Shown: positions 25,350-36,304 of the stretch, one piece after another
How positions within the stretch are numbered: position 1 is the first letter of the stretch
Layout: each line of letters begins with the position of its first letter
Assembly (NCBI GenBank): GCA_950295325.1
Contig: OX485803.1
Span: 19,222,001 to 19,282,000 of the forward strand
Length of the DNA: 60,000 nt
Source of the DNA: Polytrichum commune
Lineage: Eukaryota; Streptophyta; Polytrichopsida; Polytrichales; Polytrichaceae
Direction of reading: 5' to 3'
The notes under the pieces: generated by a model
Told to the model about the DNA's origin: nothing
What the model saw: only the letters and a program-made list of their open reading frames with translations
Databases searched by the model: none
Program-made: the position numbers and the translations under genes

Positions 25350-26869
25350 TTAGTTCTTCCCCTTGAGGGAGTCCTGGACATTCTCCACAGCGTCGCTCAA
25401 GTTCTGCTGCACAGTCTCGAAGGCATTCTTGGCATTACCTTCAGCTTCCTTGCCCTTGGAGCTGGCGGCGTTCTGGGCCTTGTTCAAATTCTTCTTAGCA
25501 TCTGCCTGTGCGTCCTCACCGGCTCCGAACAATTGGTTCTGTAAAAAAAGAACAATCGGCAATCAAAATGTGATGACAAGTATAGTTGAGTATAATGGTG
25601 TACGACCTGTGCAGCATTGTTTTGGAGCTACTCACGTTCGTTTAATTACCATCATTTCTAAGACTATTCATTTTAAGAGATTCCACAAATGTTCTTGGAT
25701 TTGATAAGAAGGCTTGGACCGGTTGGATCTGGAAGGAAATCAAGCAGGTGGGGACGATTTAAGTGTCCAATGCGTGAGTTGAGGAGCATTTCTTTGGAGC
25801 TCCTTACGTTCATGCGATAGGCATGGGTTCTCAGACTATTACGCTCTATGATATTCTACAAATGTTCATACAATTGAAAATAAATTACTCCGGGCATGCA
25901 TAAGCACCACAGAAGCAGTTGAGACAAAGTGATGCAAAGAGATGGTTCAAGTACATGCGTCGCTGTATGTACAATGGGAATTACGAACAGGAATGAGAGT
26001 GTGGAAGTGTGGTAGCAGGGTTGATTAGTACAAGTGTACATACCTTAAGGTTCTCGGCTTGGTTGCCAATCTTGGCGCCCAAACCCTCGGCGTCATCGGC
26101 ACCTTGCTCAAGCTTGCTCTGGCTGGTGCGAGCAGCCGAGGAAGCTTTGGAGGAAGCGTCGGACTGTGCTCCTTGCAACGAGTCCCGCACATTCTCTGCT
26201 GTCTCCTGCACCTTGGCGGACAACTCCTCTCCAAAATCTTGCAACTGCTTCCCAGCACCGCGCTGCAGGAAGAACACCGTCAATTAGTACTCAAGCGAGT
26301 AACAAATGTTCCACCATCTCCGAGAATGAAGTGGAGGTAGCATTTTAGGCATATATTGTAAGGAGAGGCTCAAATTCTTTGACCTTAGCCACCTGACCTT
26401 GCAGGCTCGAGGTTAGTCTCAAGCTCTGGGTGACAATCCCATGCCAAAGACGAATCTATATACATCCTTTGACTTCGTTCGTGGAGAATGTGACACTCAA
26501 GGTGTTATGACACTCCACAGCATGCGGAGAGTTACCAAATTCATCGCCTTCATTGATGGGCATCTTCACTCCGTCACACGACACTCATTTTGACAAAAAT
26601 GGCACTGGAATATTCCACTCACTGCATGCAAATTGGAGTTCACAAGGGGATATAAAGAGAAAATTAATTACGTTATCCTCAGCACGGACTTGCACATTTG
26701 TGGACCTGCTCACAACTCCTGCGCCCTTGCTGCTGCTAACCAGACGCTGGCCACGGATGGAGGAGAATGCCAAGTTGCACGACGATGCTTTCGACACTGG
26801 GGTGGAGATGGTGGAGGTGGTGGCCACTCCGGCTACCACATTCATCGTTGCCATAGTTGCAGCTGCCAT
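25350..26869 (-). CDS. Plastid-targeted LEA-like protein, copy A
   Basis: Three minus-strand exons, 26869-26672 (66 aa), 26262-26044 (73 aa) and 25538-25350 (62 aa plus TAA), join in phase 0 to 201 aa. Donors are GTAATT and GTATGT; acceptors are CTGCAG and TTACAG. Residues 1-63 are a typical chloroplast transit peptide: Ala/Ser/Thr/Val-rich, basic, no acidic residue, ending VQVRA before E64. The mature part (about 138 aa) is Ala/Lys/Glu/Gln/Asp/Ser-rich and has no Cys, Trp, Tyr, Pro, His or Met. Repeated AxxKAxxAA-like patterns should form amphipathic helices, as in LEA_4 or COR15-type proteins that protect membranes and enzymes during drying or freezing. Family assignment rests on composition, not on a sequence match. 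I start at the ATG that opens the transit peptide; upstream codons in frame are Phe-rich and unlike a leader. Paralogue at 28980-30342 (94.5% identical). Confidence 0.88.
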
Positions 26870-27085
26870 CTCTTCAGTTGGAAAAAAAATAAAAAAATCT
26901 CTACAAACAAACAACAAACTTACAACAAGAGTAGCACAAGAAGAATGCTCGAAGAAGAGGTACAAGAGTTTGATGTATCAATTGAGAGAGAGAGAATGCG
27001 TTGCTGGAGGATCGATGCGAAGCGTGATAATGAGAATCACGCAGCATGGGCCTGTATATGTACAATTGGCGCTTCGCTTGGCTTC

Positions 27086-27138
27086 GACACGTGCCTGGTT
27101 CCGGTGAGGTTATGGAGGGATAGGGTGGTCCACGTGGC
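27086..27138 (-). promoter_or_regulatory. Two ABRE/G-box sites, gene A promoter
   Basis: GACACGTGCC (27086-27095) and CCACGTGGC (27130-27138) lie about 220-270 bp upstream of the ATG at 26869. CACGTG with flanking GC is the core of abscisic-acid response elements bound by bZIP factors. A weak TATA-like CATATAC on the minus strand (about 27053-27060) lies between them and the ATG. Both sites are at the same relative place in gene B, which supports function. Response to ABA is inferred, not shown. Confidence 0.65.
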
Positions 27139-27160
27139 GAATTTCGCATGTAAACATGTT

Positions 27161-27240
27161 GAAGTGGGCGATTTGCTTGAGCACAATGCTGTAACAATCA
27201 ACTCCAGGGATGCTTTGCGGAAAAGGTTCAGAAGGATACG
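27161..27240 (+). repeat. Degenerate 205-bp unit, single copy
   Basis: The core ATTTGCTTGAGCACAATGCT, then GTAACAATCAACTCCAGGGA, belongs to the array family at 24.3-25.1 and 28.2-28.7 kb. It starts about 20 bp beyond the end of the promoter homology shared by genes A and B. Confidence 0.6.
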
Positions 27241-28205
27241 TTGCTACATCATGCTTAAATGAAATTTGTAAATACAAATAGAGAATTATGAAAGGTTTTG
27301 CAAATTTGAAGATCTGTGGGTGTTATTCATTTTCTTTTCGGTGTTCTTCAACTTCTACCAATTCGATCGAAACAAAAAAACCTGTGTTGCTTTACCAAAT
27401 ATATGATGAACCGTGAGCAAAAATCGGATTGAAAATTAGACCTCCGTTGGTTTAGTTATGGTTATTGGAAATGCATATTCTTGAATCCTTAACTGAAAAC
27501 ATAGGTCCTCCCAACTCACAGTCTTTGAGGCTAATACTGTCGTCAAACTGATGGAAAAACTCAACCTCCTAGCTGCATACTACTTTAGGGCCTTTATGTT
27601 GGATGAATGAGGCGTACGTTTGCATACGATAATTTCCTCTTGCTGCTGCAATCACACACATCATATTGAAAACACCTAGTTAGCATGTGAAGATTATTTG
27701 ACCAGAAACTGATTAATCTTTTTTTTTCAAGAAGATTTTCAACTCCTAGGTAGTTGTGATGTTTTGTCTCTTTTTTGTTTTGTGTTTATTTTCAACATTT
27801 TCTTCCCAAATTTATACTTTCCTCTTTTTCTGGGGTCCTCACTCAAGTCTCCCAACATATAGAGTGCATATAACCATGCAATTTTATGTTGAAAGGTCTA
27901 AATGTTTCCCTTAGCTTCAAAATGTACGAGATTTGAGATATATAAACAACATTTTTGATGTGACAGTTTTTGCCATTCTCGACAACCTTATGCAACAACG
28001 GTTTTCCCAAAACAAATCTGAAGAGGTTTGGATTTACAATTCAATTTTTTTTTAAATTAATTTATTAAATTTGGCACATGGTCGTAAATGATAGTGCTGC
28101 TCATTCTTTGTCGTATGGATAAGGTATTGTAGTTTGAAATTCACCCTCCATCTTTCCTCCTCTCATATGTTACTGTAAAACCAAACTTTCATACTGCATT
28201 TTCAT
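27241..28205. other. Spacer between the LEA-like copies
   Basis: No gene. A part near 27380-27620 shares words with 46170-46300 and 47910-47960 (for example TTTAGTTATGG- or TTTAGTTGTGATCA-type text and TATGTTGGATGAA), so it probably contains a dispersed repeat. Confidence 0.35.
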
Positions 28206-28810
28206 ATGAAACATAGGTATCCTACGTAACTTTCAACATTCAAATAGGTGAATTGTGAACAGCACAGAACTGTAAGAATGAACTTGAGAATATTATTGGT
28301 TTAAAGAATTGACGAGGACAAGAGGCTTTCATATAAAGGTTTCATGAAAATGTCAATGACAAGCCGCAGTGGCTTGTCAAAACTCTTGGCAAACTAGGTG
28401 TAGAACAAGTTTATAATGCACCTTTGAGTTGAAGTATAATTACTAAAATGTTCAAATAATAAGGGAATCGTTTCTGTACATCACAGCAATACCCAACTTT
28501 AAAAGTATTTTGCTTGAAACGATTCAGGAGAATGTTGTAGAAAGTATTTATATTCTATCTTTTACGTATACATATATATTCTATATACTTTCATGATGCG
28601 TCTTTGATTGGAAGTATTTGTCCCCATGGAGTGCTCACCCCATAGAATTTTGAGCGTTCAAATAGGTGTTTTGTTAAGAATTTTGCAGTGAGAATCAACT
28701 TCCAAGGGTGACAAAATTCAGACATATTGGAAACTTCAAGCCGATGCAAATGAAAACTGCAAACACAAGCTGCGACAATCCTGAAAACTCTTGAAAACTT
28801 TAGCTTCATA
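28206..28810 (+). repeat. Degenerate repeat array (about 205 bp), block 2
   Basis: Three units with cores near 28247, 28464 and 28660 are 200-215 bp apart. Each starts with CTTTGA(G/T)T and GAAGTAT, followed by a GTTCAAATA word, then a degenerate core such as GTTTTGCTTGAAACGATTCA in the middle unit. The last unit runs into AAAACTCTTGAAAACTTTAG and ACAGACAGG, exactly like the 3' flank of gene A at 25170-25210. The block lies just 3' of the second LEA-like gene. Confidence 0.65.
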
Positions 28811-28979
28811 AGTTACAAACAGACAGGTAGACAAATCTATCTGCTGCACGCCTTTACATGGATTCCTCCGCTCCTCTCAAATGAACTAATACTCACATAG
28901 GTCACAAATCCCTGCTATTTTGTACACAGACACCGCGGATTGTAGCCTTGTTGCTTCTACCAAAAAAATCACTCTGAAT

Positions 28980-30342
28980 TTAGTTGTTTCCCTTGATAGA
29001 ATCCTGGATATTCTCCACAGCATCGCTCAAGTTTTGCTGAACGGTCTCGAAAGCATTCTTGGCGTTACCCTCAGCTTCCTTGCCCTTAGAGCTGGCAGCG
29101 CTCTGGGCCTTGTTCAAGTTCTTCTTCGCATCAGCCTGTGCGTCTTCTCCAGCTCCAAACAATTGGTTCTGTAAAGCAAACGTGATGGTAAGTATAAAGA
29201 AGTATAGGATGCGTGACCTGTGAAGAAATGCCTAGTAATGCTTTATTAGCTCCAATTAATCAGCATCGTTCTTAAGGTTATATAATGCGCAGAGATCCTA
29301 CATAAATTCGTGCATTTAGAAAAGAAAGCTCCGGACGGTTGGTTGTGCAAGGAAATCAAGCCGGCATAAGCATAAGCACACGGTTAGTAAGTGGGAGAAA
29401 CTGATGCGTAAATATGGTTCAAATATATGAATGGAAATGTGGTAGGAAAACCGATTAGTGACAATGTGCATACCTTGAGGTTCTCAGCTTGGTTGCCAAT
29501 CTTAGCGCCCAAACCCTCGGCGTCATCGGCACCTTGCTCAAGCTTGCTCTGGCCGGTACGAGCAGCCGAGGAAGCCTTGGAGGAAGCGTCGGACTGTGCT
29601 CCTTGCAACGAGTCACGTACATTCTCGGCTGTCTCCTTCACCTTGGCAGACAGGTCCTCTCCGAGATCCTGCAACTGCTTTCCTGCACCGCGCTGCATGA
29701 AGAACACCATTATATCAGAACACCGTCACTTAGTCATGCGAGAAGCAACTGTTGCACTACTTCCGAAGAGTGAAGGGGCAGGGGAAGAGCATTTGCACGT
29801 GTACCCATAGGAATTGAACGTAGTCATTTTAGCTCCAGCATCTTTGACATTTGTAAGGAACAGTCCTTAATATTTATTAAACCTGAACTCAACGAACATG
29901 CACGCTATGTCTGGCAACCCCATGCCAAACGCAAATCTATATACATGCTTTGACTATCTTCGTGGAGAAAGTGACACTTAAGATGATATGACACTCCACA
30001 GCATGCAGAGAGTTGCCAAATTCATCGCCTTCAGTGATGGGCATCCTCACTCCGTCACATTGATGAGAATGGTATTAAAATATTATTCCACGCACTGCAT
30101 GCATACTAGAGTTCACAAGGGGATGGAGTGAGAAAATTAATTACGTTATCCTCAGCACGGACTTGCACATTCGTGGACCTGCTCACAACTCCTGCGCCCC
30201 TGCTGCTGCTGACCAGACGCTGGCCCCGGATGCAGGAGAATGCCAAGTTGCACGACGATGCTTTCGACACTGGGGTGGAGATGGCGGAGGTGGTGGCCAC
30301 TCCGGCTACCACATTCATCGTTGCCATGGTCGCAGCTGCCAT
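28980..30342 (-). CDS. Plastid-targeted LEA-like protein, copy B
   Basis: Same three-exon plan as copy A: 30342-30145 (66 aa), 29692-29474 (73 aa) and 29168-28980 (62 aa plus TAA), phase 0 throughout, 201 aa. Eleven residues differ from copy A (3, 4 and 4 per exon), mostly conservative (V/I, E/D, K/R, L/I). The transit peptide, the RA|E cleavage context at residues 62-64 and the Cys/Trp/Pro-free, Ala/Lys/Glu-rich mature part are all kept. Introns (452 and 305 bp) differ from those of copy A (409 and 505 bp) in length and sequence, although part of intron 1 (29905-30120 against 26430-26650) is still clearly alignable. Both copies look intact, so neither is a pseudogene from sequence alone. Role inferred as for copy A: stromal protection under dehydration or cold. 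Confidence 0.88.
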
Positions 30343-30565
30343 CTCTTCAAATGGGAACAAAAAAAACAAAAAAAAAGTCTCTCTACAAACAACGACAAAC
30401 TTACAACAAGAGTAGAACAAAAAGAATGCTCGAAGATGAGGTACACGGGATTGATGAATCAATTCACGGAGGGACTGCGTTGTTGGAGAATCGATTGCGA
30501 AGCTTGATAATGAGAATTAGACAGCATGGGCCGGTATATGTACACTTGGCGGTTCGCCTGGCTTC

Positions 30566-30618
30566 GACACGTGGCTTGTTCCGGTGAGGTTATGGAGGGA
30601 TAGGGCGGTCCACGTGGC
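30566..30618 (-). promoter_or_regulatory. Two ABRE/G-box sites, gene B promoter
   Basis: GACACGTGGC (30566-30575) matches the strong ABRE form, and CCACGTGGC (30610-30618) is a second G-box. They lie about 225-275 bp upstream of the ATG at 30342. A CATATACC motif at about 30533-30540 on the minus strand is a possible TATA box 30 bp downstream of the first site. The whole 280-bp upstream segment is alignable with gene A. Confidence 0.68.
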
Positions 30619-30620
30619 GA

Positions 30621-31529
30621 AGGGGAGCCTGTGTTCGTCGGACATCGCATTCCGGGCCATGCAGTGGGAACGTCCACGCCGGCGGATGAGACTTCCATTC
30701 TAATTGTATTGGGCTCCAATGCATGCTTCATACACACCACATTGTTAAGGGTGGGTTCCCATGTAAGCCGCTCACCCACTAGATTCTAGGGAGTGGTGGG
30801 TTCGAGGTCTTCTCATGTGAATAAACAAACAACAATCAAACAACCCTGAGCTGGCAGCTCAAACAAATAATTATAGGGGGTTTGTCCAAAAATTTCACAA
30901 AGACATAGATTATGTACACATAATCGTACATATGATTTAGATTATGTTTCAAATAATCTACAACTTTCAATTATTGAAGGGGGTTGAAGAGTTTCAGAAG
31001 AGAAGCGGGAGAGAAGCCACCGGGAGAAGTCGGGAAGAGAGTTAGGATTAGGGCTTACAAGCCAAAATAATCTATATTATCTTCAAGTTTTTGTAGATTA
31101 TGTAAATTATAATTAGGTATGATGGAGACTAGATTACGGACTAGCCACCCTGTCTAAGAGAAAGTAGACATTACTTTCAAATTATTCATGTATTGTAACA
31201 CATAGACATGTTCAAATGAAAAAAACTATTACATAAATATGGATGGTCTCAATGTGCACTACATCACTCCATTCTAAGTTCTGGAAAATTGTTCTTTGGT
31301 ATGAATGTACAAGGATAATATGGATTGATTATCTATTATAATTTATTTTACACTAGTTGCCACCCCGGTCAAACAACCACATTCTCATGACCTACGAGAA
31401 CGTGAAGGGCCGTTGTCTTGGGCTACTGGACTTCTATGCATCCACTAAACACTTTGAAATAGCAATAGTTGGTTGACACATATGAACATTGAATACTTGA
31501 AGTAGTAATTAACAATGGGTTGGCACATA
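30621..31529. other. Gene-free intergenic stretch
   Basis: Homology with the gene A upstream region stops at about 30620. The rest contains no gene that I recognise. Confidence 0.4.
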
Positions 31530-31860
31530 CGAACACCACCCTATCGGATTTCATCTACATTTGTCCTTATTCCCACTAGAATTTCGTAGGTAACTGGCCG
31601 ACATGGGAAACTCATCCTAACTCCTCTATGACTTTTTAGTGTCTGTGGAGGTTTTTTTGGGCAAAATTGGTTTAGATCTTGGTGTTTCCGAGACTGACCA
31701 GTGACATGTTGACATCTTTCGGTTTTTCGATATTCAATTGTGGAATATTTTGTAAATTCATCTAAATGGATGGGTAATTTTATCGAATTATTGATTTTGA
31801 ACTTGTTATTTCTCAAACTAAAACAATCCATTTGTAAGTAGCAGTCAGTTCTCCCCGCTC
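31530..31860 (+). repeat. Dispersed repeat, copy 2
   Basis: Diverged copy of 1890-2215 (TTTTTTTGGGCAAAATTGG, then TTTAGATCTTGG, GACATGTTGACATC and a terminal GTTCTCCCC). Confidence 0.4.
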
Positions 31861-34370
31861 ATTAGTGGTTTTTATACTAGTTGTGGATGGAAGTTATGCT
31901 CTCTTTATGTTGAATAATATGAAGTCTTCATCAAATTCTTTCCAATGCACTTTTTTTAGGTATGAAGATGTGAAACATTTGGTAGTGCTCACCATCTCAT
32001 ATCTTGTTGATGTGTTGTGTCTTCATTTGATATTTTGCGTATTAAAGCACGTACGATTGGGAGAGACGAAGATGGTTTGAGATATACCACATTGCTTAGA
32101 AGTTTGCTCGGGGTTACAAGCATTACTTTTTCTTTTCATTTTGCTAGATGCTCATATAGGCGAATTTGCAATAATGATCCCAACAAAGCATGAAGTGTTT
32201 TACTTTCTATTGCCGTTGTTGGAATTAATCCTTTCTAGAAAGGTAGATTAGTTTTTGAAAGAGGTTGAGAATGACAAATATAAACCATAGCAAGCAGTCC
32301 TCACAACATGGCGAGCGCTACATTCAATTTTGTACACAAGGAGTCCTACTATGGGTTGTAGCTGGGGCCTCATGTACAATATTTAGTAGAAGTTATCATC
32401 TACGAAAATGCCATATAACAATACATCATCACATTGTAAAATTACATCCATTAGATTTTAATTGGACTACATTCATGCTTCATCAATTTGTTAATCACTA
32501 AAAGTTTATAGTAGTTTCATAGTCAAGCTTTCATCCAAAAAATAAATAAATAAAATCAAGTTGCTATATGTGGGTGTGAAGATATGTAATTCTCCAAGAC
32601 AAATGAAAATTCCCTACACATCAAAAAGAAAATGAAAAAAGTATTTTGTTTTGTAAAATTTCACAATACCATGCGTAAAAGAGGCCAATATTGGGCTCCA
32701 AAAGTCTTTAAGGTCGATTTCCTTTCGGAGCCACAGTTTCTTGGGTGAGCATCACAAACCATTGTAGCAAGAATAATGGGCCAATTCCATATGCCTTGAG
32801 GTTGTATCAAGCTCACCCAAGTTTCCACTTAAGTTTAGGCAAAGGAGCTACCATGCATATCCAAGTCTTAACAATGTTATGTGTCATACACCAAATACAA
32901 AATGTTTAAATTTTGAGAACAAATTCATAAATGTAAAAACTTGATTCATTAGGACTAGTTTTCCTTTCCTCTTCCAAAAAAGAAAAGGTAACAAAGAAAT
33001 GGTGAGGGAGCATGAGGGTTAATAATGTTATGCGCAGTTGGAAGTGCCCATAATAGGGGCACATTACTTAGCTTACTTTTGAGGCAAGTGGGAAATCCCA
33101 TTAAATCAATTGTCTTGGGTGGAAATGTGTTTGAGAGATGCAACTAATCATTCTTGCCTAATTTTATCATGATGTCTTGATATCTTAGCAGTATATTGCA
33201 AGCATCATAATTAGAGCCGTTTAACATTACATCCATGGGCCGTGACCATGAGATTGTTGAGGGCCATTGAAACTCATCCAAGGGCCGTATCATGGAAATT
33301 TGGAATTGAAGTTTGTGCAGTTACAGTGAAAGATATACTTAATTGGGTTCTGAACTGAATGCTATAAGCATTACCATCCTATTCATGTGGACCTTACAAG
33401 CTAACCTAGAATGAATGAAGGGATGTGTGCTTTTGAATTGTCATGGTCTCCTACTTATGTGTTACTACATATCTCTTTGACCCCAAAATACGCTTGAATA
33501 TGAAACATAACACATTCCATGTCATGTAGGACTACATGTTCCATCCATCCAAACCCCAATCAAACTTCCTTGGTCCCTTAGACCCTCAAGCTCTAGTATA
33601 AATTGTTGTGGGACACTCTTGGCGTTTCGACCAATGAGAGATTTTAGATCCCAACGGTCACATGCCCTCAAAGCTTTAACTTAAGGTGGGTTAACATCAA
33701 GCTCCGGTTCCAAGAAAACTCAGGGACCGTAACACCTTTTATCAGGACCTTGCTTTCGAACGCCTGATCATACCCAACCTTGAAGATCCGTCCCTCAAAC
33801 TAGGAGAAGCATTTTCTCGAGTGGGGATCAATGAAATGAAAAGGGAAAGTGATGCCACATTGACGGGAATGGTTAAAAAATGGTACTGACCCAAATAATA
33901 AGTCGAGAATACAATGATACCCACCATATATATATCAACATATGACTAGAATGGAATGAATGACAATTTTGATACCCATAGGTAGGTTCGTTGTACCATT
34001 TTACATTGATGTCGGGTTATTGATACCCGTGCAGTCGTCATTGATGTACAAGTCCAACGTTGGGTGTAAAGTCGGGAAACCCTCCCCATAATGTAAAGTG
34101 CCCCTAAATTGGCAGAAGGTCCGATAACTTGGCAGGTGCATGTAGGCAGGCAAGCACATGATCTCACATGCTCCCGAGTCCTCCCCCACCGTCGAGATCT
34201 GCCCCCCGGACGGATGGACGGCTCCGATCGATCCTACGGTGCTCCCTTTCAGGGCAGTTAGGTTACCAAAAGTGGAGTGGAGTGGAGTGGAGTGTGGCCA
34301 GTCAGACCAGTTGGGAGGCTCCTTCCCATGTCCAGTCAGAGCACTTCGGTTCCGTGGCAAAAGCCGGTGG
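31861..34370. other. Gene-free stretch, GC-rich patch at the end
   Basis: A segment at 33220-33680 has words seen in the Tourist-like elements of 57.6-59.5 kb (GGGCCGTGACCATGAGATTG and CAATGAGAGATTTTAGATC) and may be a decayed relative. From 34130 to 34370 the sequence is GC-rich, with four GGAGT units at 34271-34294. No gene was recognised. Confidence 0.4.
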
Positions 34371-34371
34371 G

Positions 34372-35290
34372 AACTAGAGTAGAGGCACCCATAACCGACC
34401 ACCTTTAGAGATTTTGCGCCAGATCTGGAGCAGCATAAGGTGTTGCGATTTTTTATTTTTTTTATTTTTCCCTGTGTAGGAAGATAGAAATGAAGAGGGT
34501 TATAAAGAAAAATTTGGGTAATTTTATTCCTTCATTTGAAATTACTGTGAATTTTTGGAGCCAAAAGTTGGTCCAAACATGTTACCCATCGTCTAGGGTC
34601 TACCATAACCGCTCATTTAAACCATTCATTTCTCCTCACTTTAGCGCTCAAAATCAAGACATGTGGCATGGCACTGATCGAGGTTTTGGTACCCTGTAGA
34701 TTGCCGATGGGGTCATGATCAGGAATAGGTGCCTCTACTATACTATACTTAAGGCATGGTTCACGTGCATGACATTGATCAGTTGTGTGATGGTGGTCCT
34801 ATTTCTATAACTGGCCATGGTGCCAAAATGCATGCACAAGTGGGTCCTAGGATATAATAGCACATCTAATTAGAAGTCGGTATCATCTTCAACAAGCCCT
34901 TACCAGTTTGCGGGGGGCACTATACTGATGGTCGAACCACCTATTCCTAGTCAAAAGCCTGTTGGGAATCTATAGGGTGTCATATTTTCAATCAGACTAG
35001 GATTAAATTAAAATTAGGTCAGAATCAATAATGCCATGACACATGTCCATGTTTTGAGTGCTGAAATGAGGAGGAATGAGCGGTTACGGCAGACTCTAGA
35101 CATTGGTAATATGTTCAAGCCAACTTTCGACTTCAAAAATTCACAATAATTTCAATTGAAAAACAAAAATTATCAAAAAAAAATTTAACAATCCTCCTAA
35201 TTTCTATCTTCCTGCACGGGAAAACTTTGCACCGCCTTGCACTTCTCCAGATCTCTTAAGTGATTGGGCATCTCTACTCTAGTAGGCACA
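34372..35290. mobile_element. Foldback element with about 300-bp arms
   Basis: The left arm (34372-34690) and right arm (about 35020-35290) are inverted copies. The ends read ACTAGAGTAGAGGCACCC and, on the other strand, ACTAGAGTAGAGATGCCC. Inside, AGATCTGGAG, GGAAGATAGAAAT, ATT(A/)CTGTGAATTTTT-like text, ACCGCTCATT and GACATGTG pair in order. The loop (about 330 bp) contains no transposase. No 8-9 bp flanking duplication is evident. The architecture fits a Mutator-type or foldback MITE. Confidence 0.75.
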
Positions 35291-35969
35291 AGTGGACACC
35301 CACACTTACCCAATTCTTTGATCTAAGGGTAGAAATACCATAACCCGTTAACCACCTTCTAGCCGTGCACTAGACCGCCGTCATAATGGTGAAGTGCCAT
35401 TTCTAAAACCGATCATGGCTCGGCAGCAACTTCAATGCGTGTACACTTAGTGTAACCAATGGGAGTCAAGTGTTAATGTACTCATGAGGTAACCGGTTTG
35501 GACAATGTTATGTATGGAAATGCGGATTACCATGTTCAGTGTAGGGAGAATCTAGTGAACGTGTAGGGGGTTGGACAACTTCCCACTTTGAAAAATTGTA
35601 ACATTCTTTGTTTAGGGCAGAAAAATATGAAACAACTTGTATTCTTCATGAATCCTTCTCGTCTATCTTGGAAAATCATCTCATGATTGTCACACCGGAT
35701 CTTCAATGCGATAAAATCACCTTATTTTCATGGGTTATGGTGTTTCTACCTTAGGTTGATTGCAAACTCAGAAAGTAGGTTGCAAGTGCAATGTATCTCT
35801 CCTCTTGGCTGCCAACTTGGGTGCCAGACTTCTTCAATTGATATGAACTAAAAACACTCGACGTTTTCAATGTGCCTTTAAGTGACCCACAGTCAAAGAG
35901 ATTAATCAACGCCCTCTTCAGCCACACGAGGTAGTAATTAATTACAACAAAGCCAAGATACCAAGAACA
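35291..35969. other. Gene-free intergenic stretch
   Basis: Nothing recognised. Confidence 0.35.
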
Positions 35970-36304
35970 CTACACAAAATATGATATTTAGTGTTTGATT
36001 ATATTTAGTGTTGTTACCACCCTATCCTGTTCAACACTAATTTTCAATTCTTTGATAATTAGTGTTAGACATAAATGCGCCGCTATCGTCACTTCTCTTC
36101 TCCTTTTATCATTGTTAAATTTTTTTTCTTCGTATTTTTACTTACTAACACTAAATTCGTGCATGTAACTTCCACATATTACCATAGTTGATGTTTAGTG
36201 TTTGAATTTACATTTAATGTTACTTACTTTTCATAGGGTTAGTGATATTTAGTGTATGCGTTCGTATTTAGTGTATCAAACACTAAATATCATATTTTGT
36301 GTAG
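35970..36304. mobile_element. MITE with perfect 30-bp inverted ends
   Basis: The segment 35970-35999 (starting CTACACAAAATATGATATTT) is the exact complement of 36275-36304. The 335-bp element resembles the CACTACACTAA-end family in its ends and in repeated TTTAGTGT words, but its interior is different and shorter. Perfect ends suggest recent insertion compared with its relatives. I could not find a convincing target duplication. Confidence 0.8.

Noticed and set aside
26633-27262. Plus-strand open frame of 209 codons
   Set aside because: It is antisense to exon 1 and the promoter of LEA-like gene A, continues into a degenerate repeat, and has no recognisable domain.
29427-29810. Plus-strand open frames over the second exon of the LEA-like genes
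   Set aside because: Antisense shadows of the Ala/Lys/Glu-rich exon; the same happens at 26009-26340 in the other copy.
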